Assembly (NCBI GenBank): GCA_964525815.1
Contig: CAZGJQ010000043.1
Coordinates: 1 to 15,427, forward strand
Length of the DNA: 15,427 nucleotides
Direction: 5' to 3'
Source: UBA1049 sp964525815
GTDB lineage: Bacteria > Bacillota > Clostridia > Oscillospirales > CAG-382
The notes below the pieces were generated by a model. That model ran no database searches. It was not told where the DNA came from and saw only the letters and a list, made by a program, of their open reading frames with translations. Below are positions 1-6,570 of this stretch, piece after piece (the stretch's first letter is position 1; every line of letters begins with the position of its first letter). The translations under genes and the position numbers were made by a program.

Positions 1-5
1 TGTAT

Positions 6-31
6 GCCCGCCCGAAATGGGCGGGCTTCTT
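6..31 (+). terminator. Intrinsic terminator upstream of the integrase
   Basis: A perfect 8-bp GC stem (GCCCGCCC at 6-13, GGGCGGGC at 19-26) with loop GAAAT is followed by TTCTT. It probably ends a gene of the integrated element lying left of the window. It leaves only about 16 nt before the integrase ribosome binding site, so the integrase promoter is either hidden upstream or the gene depends on readthrough. The T-tract is short, so strength is uncertain. Confidence 0.6.
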
Positions 32-47
32 AACAGGAGTGAAAAAT

Positions 48-1100
48 ATGGCAACGGCAAAAAAGCTCCCAAGCGGTAATTGGCGGGTTAGGTTGTATAT
101 CGGCAAGGAGAACGGCAAAGCGGTGTATAAGTCATTCACAGCCGAATCAAAGAAAGAAGCTGAATATCAGGCATTAGAGTATAGCCTGCAGCGTAAGCGC
201 AAGCCGTGCGATATGACGGTCGGGGAGGCTATGGATAAGTATATAGAGAGCAGGAAGCCTTTCTTATCCCCCTCGTCTATAGCAACCTACAAAAAATTAA
301 AGCGGAATTATTTTGCTGATATTCAACCTATAAAGCTAAAAAAACTTACGCAAGACGATATTCAAAATGAAATCAATAATCAAGCCGCAAAGCTGTCACC
401 CAAAACTGTAAAATGCAATCACGGCTTTTTGTCAGCTGTCTTAAAAGAATATCACGAAGCAATGGTATTGAGAACCACTTTACCCAAAAGCAAAAAGTAT
501 ATTCCGAATATACCTGATGCCGCCGCTTGTAAAATAATAATAAACGCAGTAAAAGGATCAAATATAGAAATACCTGTTCTGCTCGCTTTGTGGCTCGGAA
601 TGAGAATGTCAGAAATAAGAGCATTGAAGTGGGATAATATAAAAGGCAATGTTATATATGTTAAAGAAGCAATAGTAGACGCCGATAATAAAGCGGTTAC
701 TAAAAGCACAAAGTCATATGCCGGTACACGCACAATAGATATGCCGGAGTACATCAAATCGCTGTTGGACAAGCAGCCACGAATAAGTGAATATGTTGTT
801 ACACTAAAACGACCTACAATATATGATAATTATATAAATATGCTATCAACCAACGGTCTGCCGCATTACAGATTCCACGACCTGCGGCACGCTAACGCAA
901 GCATTATGCTATTGATGAATGTTCCCGACAAGTACGCTATGGAACGGCTCGGTCATGCCACTAACAACACCTTAAAAAACATCTATCAGCACACCATAGA
1001 CACAGAAAAAAGAAACATCAACAAGCGTATTAACAGCTTTTTTGATAAGCTCGCAAATAAAAATAATGACACAAAAAATGACACGAACAAAGCAAAGTGA
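48..1100 (+). CDS. int: Tyrosine recombinase / phage-type integrase
   Basis: Site-specific recombinase of the phage and ICE integrase family, 350 aa, expected to integrate and excise its element at a tRNA gene. Residues about 1-50 look like an AP2-like arm-binding domain (GNWRVRLYIG). About 57-140 form the SAM-like core-binding domain (MTVGEAMDKYIESRK). The catalytic domain follows, with Arg186 (LGMRMSEIRALKW), a beta-hairpin Lys in KSTKSYAGTRTI, His277 and Arg280 (FHDLRH), His303 (LGHAT) and the nucleophile Tyr313 (IYQHT). All catalytic residues are present, so the enzyme should be active. I start at ATG 48 because AGGAG (35-39) sits 8 nt upstream; a GTG at 39 overlaps that site and is less likely. 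The Asn/Lys-rich tail is ordinary. The gene reads toward a tRNA 3' fragment about 30 nt past its stop, the usual arrangement for an integrase next to its att site. Confidence 0.95.
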   Translation: MATAKKLPSGNWRVRLYIGKENGKAVYKSFTAESKKEAEYQALEYSLQRKRKPCDMTVGEAMDKYIESRKPFLSPSSIATYKKLKRNYFADIQPIKLKKLTQDDIQNEINNQAAKLSPKTVKCNHGFLSAVLKEYHEAMVLRTTLPKSKKYIPNIPDAAACKIIINAVKGSNIEIPVLLALWLGMRMSEIRALKWDNIKGNVIYVKEAIVDADNKAVTKSTKSYAGTRTIDMPEYIKSLLDKQPRISEYVVTLKRPTIYDNYINMLSTNGLPHYRFHDLRHANASIMLLMNVPDKYAMERLGHATNNTLKNIYQHTIDTEKRNINKRINSFFDKLANKNNDTKNDTNKAK

Positions 1101-1131
1101 TTGATATATCAGGGTAGTTAAAGGAATTATT

Positions 1132-1159
1132 AGTAGTTCGATTCTCCTACGGGTCACCA
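1132..1159 (+). other. Attachment site: 3' fragment of a tRNA gene (att half-site)
   Basis: The sequence matches the 3' end of a tRNA: T-stem AGTAG (1132-1136), T-loop TTCGATT (1137-1143), T-stem CTCCT (1144-1148), acceptor strand ACGGGTC (1149-1155), discriminator A and CCA (1157-1159). No D-arm or anticodon arm is found upstream, where integrase coding sequence lies instead. The T-stem has one mismatch (T1134 opposite C1146), so the native sequence probably begins to the right of it and the strand exchange core lies within about 1135-1159. The intact tRNA should be at the other end of the element, outside the window. The isoacceptor cannot be told; the 5' acceptor strand should read GACCCGT. 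Confidence 0.8.
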
Positions 1160-1190
1160 AAAAAGCAGAGGTCGAGCACCTCTGCTTTTT
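1160..1190 (+). terminator. Terminator of the disrupted tRNA gene
   Basis: A perfect 8-bp stem (GCAGAGGT 1165-1172, ACCTCTGC 1178-1185) with loop CGAGC is flanked by A-run 1159-1164 and T-run 1186-1190. It starts immediately after the CCA end of the tRNA fragment, so it is the native terminator of that tRNA gene left on the chromosomal side. The A and T runs make it work in both directions, so it may also stop the leftward gene at 1244-1459. Confidence 0.8.
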
Positions 1191-1209
1191 ATACTTTTTT
1201 ATGTAATGG

Positions 1210-1232
1210 CAGCGTCGGTAAAACCGACGCTG
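1210..1232. repeat. GC-rich perfect hairpin between converging units
   Basis: CAGCGTCGGT (1210-1219) and ACCGACGCTG (1223-1232) form a 10-bp perfect inverted repeat with a 3-nt spacer. It begins about 12 nt past the stop of the leftward Cys-rich gene, where a terminator is expected, but neither side carries a clean T-run. It is best read as a terminator or 3' stabilising hairpin for that gene. Confidence 0.5.
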
Positions 1233-1243
1233 ATCTATTTTGT

Positions 1244-1459
1244 TTAACAGCAGCAGCCGCGGCGAACACCCGGACAGTTCGGGATGTAACGGCAATCCAG
1301 CAAGCGTGCGTCCAAAAAGAACCCTCTGTCACGGCAAATGAGCATCCAGTCACAGCATTTTCTGCGACGGTCAAAAACACCCCTTCGGTCAAATCCGAAT
1401 TTGCGGTCGAATCCTCCCGCAAAACCTCCGACTCTACCGTCAAAACAACCGGAATGCAT
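1244..1459 (-). CDS. Small cysteine-rich protein with Phe-Asp-Arg repeats, function unknown
   Basis: A 71-aa protein that I do not recognise. Residues 6-33 are built from degenerate F-D-R/G-F units (FDGR, GGFDRK, GFDRR, VFDRR). The second half carries eight of the nine cysteines (35, 36, 42, 56, 62, 69, 70, 71) and ends in GCCC. There is no signal peptide or membrane segment. The gene is supported by a near-ideal ribosome binding site, AAAGGAGGT (1467-1475 on the opposite strand), 7-8 nt before the ATG, and by a hairpin just past the stop. Cys spacing suggests metal binding or disulfide cross-linking, as in some small coat-type proteins, but that is a guess. An overlapping ORF in another frame (1189-1443) lacks such a start and was discarded. 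Confidence 0.65.
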   Translation of the reverse strand: MHSGCFDGRVGGFAGGFDRKFGFDRRGVFDRRRKCCDWMLICRDRGFFLDARLLDCRYIPNCPGVRRGCCC

Positions 1460-1596
1460 TATGCATACCTCCTTTCGTCGTTCACTATATAATACACAAA
1501 GTTACAGTTTTTGCTACTTATTTTAGAAAAATGGTTTTGGTTTCTAAGGGTATATTCGACAGAAAAAGGGGGTAATATATTTTATGAAAATAATAT

Positions 1597-2070
1597 ATGA
1601 ATGGATTAATATTTATTATGATAAAAAAGATTATACCTCCAACCACAAAAAGGGTTCAGAGCAGCACAAACCCCTCCGTTAATGCTCAAATCAAGAACAG
1701 GACCGTTTCCGATCTCAACACCTATATAAGCAGTAGTCCGGAAATACTGTCGCAACGCATAGACGCATTGAACCACGAATGGGATGTAGAGCGAGTCGTG
1801 CAAGCCAACGCAGCTGCTGTAACGCTGGTATGCTCCCTTTTCGGTATGCGCAAGAGCAAATGCTTTCTTCTTACCGGTATTGTGGGATGCTTCCTGCTGC
1901 AGCACGCCTTGCAGGGATTTTGCCCTCCCCTGCCCTTTATCAGAAGGTTGGGTGTGAGGACTGCGGAGGAGATATGTAACGAAAAAACGGTGCTTAAGAT
2001 GGCGAGAGGAGATTTTTCGGTCAATACCGGCTCCGCAACCGAAATGCTGGATGCGGTCGAAAAGCAATAA
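1597..2070 (+). CDS. DUF2892 (YgaP-like transmembrane domain) protein
   Basis: Up to 157 aa. Residues 65-110 fit the DUF2892/YgaP membrane domain: ERVVQANAAAVTLVCSLFG, then a second hydrophobic helix (FLLTGIVGCFLLQHALQ) ending in the family hallmark GFCP (107-110). The C-terminal part has EEICNEKTVLKMARGDF, and a hydrophilic N-terminal extension of about 60 residues precedes the helices. It is probably a small two-helix inner membrane protein; no rhodanese domain is present and its role is unknown. The start is uncertain: ATG 1597 and the in-frame ATG 1618 both lack a nearby ribosome binding site. The best site, AAAGGGGG (1565-1572), lies 11 nt before an out-of-frame ATG at 1584 that opens a 32-codon frame. 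A terminator follows the stop. Confidence 0.75.
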   Translation: MNGLIFIMIKKIIPPTTKRVQSSTNPSVNAQIKNRTVSDLNTYISSSPEILSQRIDALNHEWDVERVVQANAAAVTLVCSLFGMRKSKCFLLTGIVGCFLLQHALQGFCPPLPFIRRLGVRTAEEICNEKTVLKMARGDFSVNTGSATEMLDAVEKQ

Positions 2071-2094
2071 TGAAGCTTACAATAACCTGCTGTT

Positions 2095-2126
2095 TGCTCC
2101 TGCTTTATGCGGGAGCAGATTTTTTA
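2095..2126 (+). terminator. Intrinsic terminator of the DUF2892 gene
   Basis: A 9-bp stem (2095-2103 with 2109-2117, one G-U pair), loop TTTAT, is followed by a T-run at 2120-2125. It lies 25 nt past the rightward stop and abuts the stop of the converging YitT gene. Transcribed leftward, the hairpin has no T-run, so it mainly serves the rightward gene. Confidence 0.75.
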
Positions 2127-2975
2127 TAAATCCTCGCTTTCGTGTCTGCGGAAGCCCTCTCCGAACACCTGTGTTGCGCTCGTTACTATCAAAAAAGCGT
2201 TTTCGTCCTCCTGCAGTACTATTTCTCTCGCCAACGGCAGCTGCTGCTTACGCATTGCGCACAGCATTACCCGCCTTCGGTTTTTTGTATATGCACCGAT
2301 ACCGGACAGATAGGTTACTCCTACATGCAGCTCCCGCATAAACCGCTCCGCAATTATTTCCTCTCGCTCGCTTATTACATACAAAATCCTTGCTCCTTCG
2401 GTTCCGTACAGAACCATATCAAGCACCACCGCCTGAATCAGGACGGCAATTCCGGCATATAGTGCAGTATTTATGTTTCGGAATACAATACCGGAGGCTA
2501 CCACCACAAACCCGTCAAAAACCAAAAAGATAACTCCGGTTTTTATATGCCTGTATTTAAGGCGAAGCAGCTTTACGATAATATCCGCGCCGCCCGTTGT
2601 CGCTCCCGCACGAAAAATCAAGCCTATAGCCAAGCCCACCAGCAAAGCCCCGGTAACCGACGCCAGCAGTGGGTCCTCGGTAAGCGCTCCGTATGGTGCC
2701 AATAAATTTATAAAAAAAGACGAGGTCACAAGTGCAACTATTGTTGAGACAAACAGCCTGAATCCGAATCTATATATTCCTGCTATCATTATAGGGATGT
2801 TAATAAGAATAATTACAGTACCGGTCGTAAATCCGCTTATGTGATTAATTATAATAGCTATTCCCGTAACCCCGCCCGGAGCCAAGCTGTTCGGGTCTAA
2901 AAAAAGACTGATTCCTACCGCATAAATAATGCAGGAAGCAATTATTATTCCCGAGCTTTTTATGCGTTGAATCAC
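2124..2975 (-). CDS. YitT family membrane protein with C-terminal DUF2179
   Basis: Integral membrane protein, 283 aa from the chosen start, in the normal range for YitT. Five to six hydrophobic helices lie in residues 8-190, with family motifs LDPNSLAPGGVTGIAI (26-41) and FRAGATTGGADII (121-133). A soluble DUF2179 domain follows (about 195-276). Its biochemical role is unsettled; members are described as putative membrane transport or regulatory proteins. I choose GTG 2975 because GGAGG (2985-2989 on the opposite strand) lies 9 nt upstream and the resulting start (IQRIKSSGIIIASC) is like that of relatives. An ATG at 3035 would add 20 residues but has no ribosome binding site and overlaps a TATAAT hexamer. 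It stands alone as a transcription unit between two terminators. Confidence 0.85.
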   Translation of the reverse strand: MIQRIKSSGIIIASCIIYAVGISLFLDPNSLAPGGVTGIAIIINHISGFTTGTVIILINIPIMIAGIYRFGFRLFVSTIVALVTSSFFINLLAPYGALTEDPLLASVTGALLVGLAIGLIFRAGATTGGADIIVKLLRLKYRHIKTGVIFLVFDGFVVVASGIVFRNINTALYAGIAVLIQAVVLDMVLYGTEGARILYVISEREEIIAERFMRELHVGVTYLSGIGAYTKNRRRVMLCAMRKQQLPLAREIVLQEDENAFLIVTSATQVFGEGFRRHESEDL

Positions 2976-3033
2976 AGCTCCGCTCCTCCATATTTGCTTT
3001 TTGGCTTCTGTTCCGATGAAAACGTTGCCTTTC

Positions 3034-3039
3034 ATTATA
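3034..3039 (-). promoter_or_regulatory. Possible -10 element of the YitT gene
   Basis: A perfect TATAAT on the minus strand lies about 45 nt before the ribosome binding site of the YitT gene and just inside the preceding terminator. No convincing -35 hexamer stands 16-18 bp upstream, so this is weak. If used, transcription starts downstream of ATG 3035, which supports the GTG start. Confidence 0.3.
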
Positions 3040-3065
3040 ATTCCATAATCGAGGCTTTTTACACC

Positions 3066-3106
3066 GAAAAAGCAATCATTAACATTGTGTTAATAATTGC
3101 TTTTTC
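3066..3106 (-). terminator. Terminator after nagA (bidirectional shape)
   Basis: GAAAAAGCAATCATTAACA (3066-3084) and TGTTAATAATTGCTTTTTC (3088-3106) form a 19-bp inverted repeat with one mismatch and a 3-nt loop. Read leftward it ends in TTTTTC. It lies about 150 nt past the nagA stop and ahead of the YitT gene, separating the two leftward units. The intervening 3107-3255 holds no convincing gene. Confidence 0.7.
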
Positions 3107-3255
3107 GATTCGCTTCTGGGACAGGGTTATAACAGAATATACAAGCAATAAATATGAGCTTGTTGAGGCTTACCCCGACAGCGAATATGCTGATGGTTCA
3201 TTAGGCGATATTTACTTTTTTTGCTCTTAGCGCTCATTTTACACGCTACTTCCTA

Positions 3256-4386
3256 CTATGCTTCTATCAACTCTCCGTTTACAAAGCAATATCTGACAAG
3301 TAAATCCTTGTCCAGCACAACAATGTCCGCATATTTGCCTACCGTAAGACTGCCTGTCTTAGACAGAATGCCGAGGCTCTTTGCCGGATTGTAGGACGCC
3401 ATTTTTGATATATCCTTAAGCGGAATGCCTTGATTCGCAAGGTTTTGAACACCCTCAAGCAGAGTCTTTGTGCTTCCGGCTATGGTTCCGTCCGCAAGAC
3501 GGACAACGCCGTCCTTAACATACCGCATTACGCCGTCCACCATAAATTCGGTCAGCTCTGTTCCGGCGGAATGACCGGAATCGCTGACCATATTTATATT
3601 ATCCGCTCCCTTTAATCTATAAATCATATTGATTGTGGTAGGGTGGAGATGCACAAAATCGCAAATCATCTCGCATTTCACTTCGGGATTGGTTAGGACA
3701 GAGCCTAAAACTCCCGGCTCTCTATGGTTATAAGCCCGCATTGCGTTAAAGGTATGCGTTGCCTGGGAAGCACCCCACAGAATACCATTCTGAGCCTGCT
3801 CAAATGTAGCGTTTGTATGTCCGAGGGAAACAGAAACACCGTTTTTTACCAGATATTTGATTAAGGTCTCGGCGTTTTCGGCTTCGGGAGCGACCGTTAT
3901 TATTTTTAGGAACCCTTTGCAGGCAGACAGCATTTGTTGTGCTTTATTCATATCCGGAGCAAGTATGTTTTTCTCGGTCATTGCTCCCTTATATTTTTTG
4001 TTAAGGAACGGGCCTTCTGCGTGTATTCCCGCAATCTTTGAGCCCCTGGTTCCTTTTTCGGCAGCAGAAACGATACGCTTGAATTGTAATAAAAGGTCGG
4101 AGAACTCGGAGGAACCGGTTGTTGCCGCTATGCAGGTAACCCCTTTTTTTGCTTCGAACTCGGTTATTCTGTCAATATCAGCGTCCGGATCACTGAAGCG
4201 CACCCCATATGCACCGTGCATATGCGTGTCTATAAATCCGGGTAAAACATACATACCCGCAGCATCGATACAATCTTTGCTGCAGGTCACCTTACCTATA
4301 TCTGCGATTCTTTCTTTCTCTATCTTGATATCCGATTTTTTAAAAACAAAGTCGTCATGCAGCACAAGTCCGTTCTTTATAATCAT
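3256..4386 (-). CDS. nagA: N-acetylglucosamine-6-phosphate deacetylase
   Basis: Cytoplasmic amidohydrolase of 376 aa, normal for NagA, that removes acetate from N-acetylglucosamine-6-phosphate to give glucosamine-6-phosphate. Visible active-site features of the amidohydrolase TIM barrel are His55/His57 (FIDTHMHG), Glu124 (IHAEGPFL), His190 (SLGHTNAT), His211 (ATHTFNAMR), His246/His248 (FVHLH) and the catalytic Asp269 (MVSDSGHSAG). The C-terminal GKYADIVVLD is the beta-sandwich part typical of the family. The ATG overlaps the stop of the upstream oxidoreductase gene by 4 bp (ATGA), with AAGGAAG about 7 nt before it, so the two are translated together. No nagB or PTS gene is in the window, so the amino sugar could be a relative of GlcNAc. 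Confidence 0.93.
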   Translation of the reverse strand: MIIKNGLVLHDDFVFKKSDIKIEKERIADIGKVTCSKDCIDAAGMYVLPGFIDTHMHGAYGVRFSDPDADIDRITEFEAKKGVTCIAATTGSSEFSDLLLQFKRIVSAAEKGTRGSKIAGIHAEGPFLNKKYKGAMTEKNILAPDMNKAQQMLSACKGFLKIITVAPEAENAETLIKYLVKNGVSVSLGHTNATFEQAQNGILWGASQATHTFNAMRAYNHREPGVLGSVLTNPEVKCEMICDFVHLHPTTINMIYRLKGADNINMVSDSGHSAGTELTEFMVDGVMRYVKDGVVRLADGTIAGSTKTLLEGVQNLANQGIPLKDISKMASYNPAKSLGILSKTGSLTVGKYADIVVLDKDLLVRYCFVNGELIEA

Positions 4387-5423
4387 AACACAACTTCCTT
4401 GCCCAGTCTTGCGGAGTCATAGATTCCCTGAAGCATTTTTTGCAGCTCCACCGCCTGTTCGGGCGGAAACTTCGTTTCTTTTTTATTCAGAACGCAGTCT
4501 GCAAAATGGGTAATTTCGTTAAGAAATCTGTTTTCGTTTTTACTTACCGTAAGCGCATCGGTACTGAGATAGCCGTTTCTTTCTCCGTAAACGGTAAGCG
4601 GCTCAAGAATAATTCCCGCCTTGCTTCCGCATATCTGCGTGTCGGTATGCTCCGGACCGTTGATTGCCCAGCTTGCTTCAAACAGCAATACAGCACCATT
4701 TTCGAAATGGATAACCCCCGCACCCGAGTCCTCGGTATCGAATCTGTTATCCGGACAGCTTGTACCCGTCCAGCGGTCGACTCCCTTGGTCTTGTAGTCA
4801 CCGATATTATGAGAAAGAGCGGCGCTTACACGCACCGGCTTCGGATTCCCCATAAGGTACCAAGCAGCGTCGATTCTGTGTACTCCAATATCTATAACCG
4901 GTCCTCCTCCGGAGGTCTTTTTATCAGTAAACCAGCCGGTGGGAGTGCCCCGCTGCCTTACATACGCAGTCTTTGCGAAGTAAACATCACCCAGCTCGCC
5001 CTTGTCGAAAAGCTCACGGGCAAGAGTGTTTGCATAAGCAAACCTCCCCGGAACAGCCAGCATAAAAATAATGCCGGCCTTCTTTATCTCATCTCGCATA
5101 ATAAGAGCCTGCTCAAGGTTCATTGCCATCGGCTTTTCGCAGAGCACATGCTTGCCCGAACGGGCGGCGGTAATCGTCACATCGCAGTGAGCGTTGTTCC
5201 ATACGCAGACGTCAATCGCTTCTATATCGGTCTTTGCAATCATTTCCTCGGCAGAAAGAAAAACATTGGGTATACCGAATTTATCCGCAGCAGCCTTAGC
5301 CCTTTCGGGATTTATGTCCGCTATTGCGGTAACCTCCGCGTTTTTACACAGCTTATAGGCGGGAAGATGAGCGTTTACCGCAATGTTTCCCGCACCGACT
5401 ATTCCGACCTTTAGTTTTTTCAT
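4383..5423 (-). CDS. Gfo/Idh/MocA family NAD(P)-dependent oxidoreductase
   Basis: 346 aa, typical for the family. The N-terminal Rossmann fold has VGIVGAGNIA (6-15) with Asp36 at the end of beta-2, which usually favours NAD over NADP. The family EKP motif is at 96-98 (LCEKPMAMN). The substrate domain carries DIGVHRID (178-185), where Asp178 and His182 match the usual catalytic positions. Such enzymes act on sugars and sugar derivatives such as inositol or aminosugars; the substrate cannot be read here. Coupling to nagA by ATGA overlap suggests work on the same amino sugar, for example oxidising or epimerising a GlcNAc-like compound. The ATG has only a distant purine-rich site (GGAAGG about 17 nt upstream), so translation initiation may be weak or regulated. 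It is the first gene of a leftward operon behind two promoters. Confidence 0.9.
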   Translation of the reverse strand: MKKLKVGIVGAGNIAVNAHLPAYKLCKNAEVTAIADINPERAKAAADKFGIPNVFLSAEEMIAKTDIEAIDVCVWNNAHCDVTITAARSGKHVLCEKPMAMNLEQALIMRDEIKKAGIIFMLAVPGRFAYANTLARELFDKGELGDVYFAKTAYVRQRGTPTGWFTDKKTSGGGPVIDIGVHRIDAAWYLMGNPKPVRVSAALSHNIGDYKTKGVDRWTGTSCPDNRFDTEDSGAGVIHFENGAVLLFEASWAINGPEHTDTQICGSKAGIILEPLTVYGERNGYLSTDALTVSKNENRFLNEITHFADCVLNKKETKFPPEQAVELQKMLQGIYDSARLGKEVVL

Positions 5424-5461
5424 AGGTGAAAATCAAGTTTCCTTCCGTAATTGTTACAATC

Positions 5462-5490
5462 AGAATATCATATGCTTTTTCACTTGTCAA
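5462..5490 (-). promoter_or_regulatory. Sigma-A promoter P1 of the oxidoreductase-nagA operon
   Basis: TTGACA (5485-5490 on the opposite strand), 17-bp spacer, TATTCT (5462-5467), giving a start near 5455 and a leader of about 30 nt. The -35 is a perfect match. Confidence 0.75.
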
Positions 5491-5503
5491 CCAAACTGTT
5501 GCA

Positions 5504-5533
5504 ATAGTCCGTGTCAAGTTATTGTAGGACTAT
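5504..5533. repeat. ATAGTCC/GGACTAT inverted repeat between two promoters
   Basis: ATAGTCC (5504-5510) and GGACTAT (5527-5533) are exact inverted 7-mers separated by 16 nt, lying between promoters P2 and P1. This is suitable for a dimeric regulator binding two turns apart, or for an RNA hairpin in the P2 transcript. No regulator gene is adjacent. Confidence 0.4.
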
Positions 5534-5572
5534 AAAAGTAAAAAATCAACCAAAAAGCCATATTAGCAATAT

Positions 5573-5605
5573 AATATAGCGAAAAACGGTTGCTCTGTCA
5601 AGAGC
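5573..5605 (-). promoter_or_regulatory. Sigma-A promoter P2 with a palindrome over the -35
   Basis: TTGACA (5596-5601 on the opposite strand), 17-bp spacer, TATATT (5573-5578), giving a start near 5566. The -35 lies inside a perfect dyad, GCTCT-N4-AGAGC (5592-5605), a plausible operator. The first start codon downstream is that of the oxidoreductase, about 140 nt away, so P2 would add a long structured leader upstream of P1. Confidence 0.65.
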
Positions 5606-5611
5606 GGATTT

Positions 5612-5639
5612 AAAAGCGCGGTGTCACTTGGAAACACGC
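5612..5639 (-). terminator. Weak terminator candidate after the ATPase gene
   Basis: Six base pairs with a one-base bulge (GCG/TGT at 5618-5624 with ACACGC at 5634-5639) are followed leftward by TTTT. It sits about 55 nt past the ATPase stop and before promoter P2. The stem is imperfect and the T-run is short. A second inverted repeat (CTACCG/CGGTAG) lies just before it, at about 5641-5665. Confidence 0.35.
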
Positions 5640-5694
5640 TCCTACCGTGGTTTTGACGGCGGTAGATGCTATTTCACCTCATAAACATATAGCT

Positions 5695-6561
5695 TCATTC
5701 ATTGTCCAATATAATAGTATTCCTATCTGTATTTTCTTGTATATCAAGAGTAATAAGCGCCTGTTTAAACATCTGCCCCAATATACTTATAACCGCCATA
5801 CAATAGCGGTCGCCGGAACACATGAAGAAATCATCTATCATTACAAAACTATTTCTCTTTAGAAGCTTATCCGCAATTATTATATCGACAAGACAGATTA
5901 AAAGATTTATTGTGTACCTTTGGGTAAGAGCAAGGCAGGAATCCTTTAAGTATTCAATATAAAGTGTTTCAGCATTTATATACATATCGGGTAACCGCTC
6001 TAAAGAATATTGTTTTTTCCACTTATCAAACTGCTTTTCTGCGTTATTTGCTAATAAGCGTCTCAGGTTTTTTTCTGTACTAAGCCCCTTAACTGCTTTT
6101 TCTGTTGCCGAAAGCTTCTGTCTTTCTTTTCTTATGATTGAATCATAAAAAAGTGAATGTATCACAGGTGCTTTACTTATATTTTCCACAGGCATAAAAC
6201 CATCGTTAATAAGCTCTTCCGTCCTTATAGCTTCCGACAGTACTTTCAACCCGTTATCAGATTTTTCAAAAACACAATTCCGCTTAATTTTATATGATTC
6301 GGTATCATCCGCGAGAATAATTTCTGCTACGACATTATCCCTTTCTCCTTTACGCAGTTGTTTCACAACACTCTTATTGCACAGCTCTGCCTTACTTTGT
6401 CTTGATACATTCATAACCCATTCGATTGCGTTAATAATTGACGTTTTCCCGCTCCCGTGACTCCCCGTTATGATATTCAATCCTTTATTAAATTCAAGGG
6501 TCTTTATACCTTTATATCTGCAACAATTCTCAAGGGTTAATTGCTTAATAAGCATATGCAT
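5695..6561 (-). CDS. Compact RecF/SMC/DndD-like P-loop ATPase
   Basis: 288 aa. The N-terminus has the RecF/SMC/Rad50 layout: LTLENCCRYKG, then KGLNIITG running into Walker A GSHGSGKTS (33-41) and INAIEWVM. A Walker B-like strand SFVMIDDFF (238-246) lies near the C-terminus. The region where the ABC signature should be reads CLALTQRYTINLL (about 209-221), a degenerate version without the Gly pair, and the residue after the Walker B Asp is Asp, not Glu. There is no long coiled coil: only about 70 charged residues (145-205) separate the lobes, so it is far shorter than DndD or SbcC. It probably binds DNA or a partner. SD AAAGGAG precedes ATG 6561 by 4-5 nt; ATG 6555 is an equally good start. It lies 9 nt after the LRR gene, so the two are likely co-expressed. 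Confidence 0.75.
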   Translation of the reverse strand: MHMLIKQLTLENCCRYKGIKTLEFNKGLNIITGSHGSGKTSIINAIEWVMNVSRQSKAELCNKSVVKQLRKGERDNVVAEIILADDTESYKIKRNCVFEKSDNGLKVLSEAIRTEELINDGFMPVENISKAPVIHSLFYDSIIRKERQKLSATEKAVKGLSTEKNLRRLLANNAEKQFDKWKKQYSLERLPDMYINAETLYIEYLKDSCLALTQRYTINLLICLVDIIIADKLLKRNSFVMIDDFFMCSGDRYCMAVISILGQMFKQALITLDIQENTDRNTIILDNE

Positions 6562-6570
6562 TATTCTCCT

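Noticed and set aside
3107..3255. Short frames between nagA and its terminator: a 36-codon leftward frame (MSAKSKKSKYR...) and a rightward frame ending GSLGDIYFFCS
   Set aside because: The leftward one has only a distant AGGAAG site and unusual composition; the rightward one has no usable start. Neither resembles a known protein. A decayed gene is possible but unsupported.
4440..5414. 324-codon frame on the plus strand opposite the oxidoreductase gene
   Set aside because: Shadow of a well-supported gene; no family motifs and no start signal.
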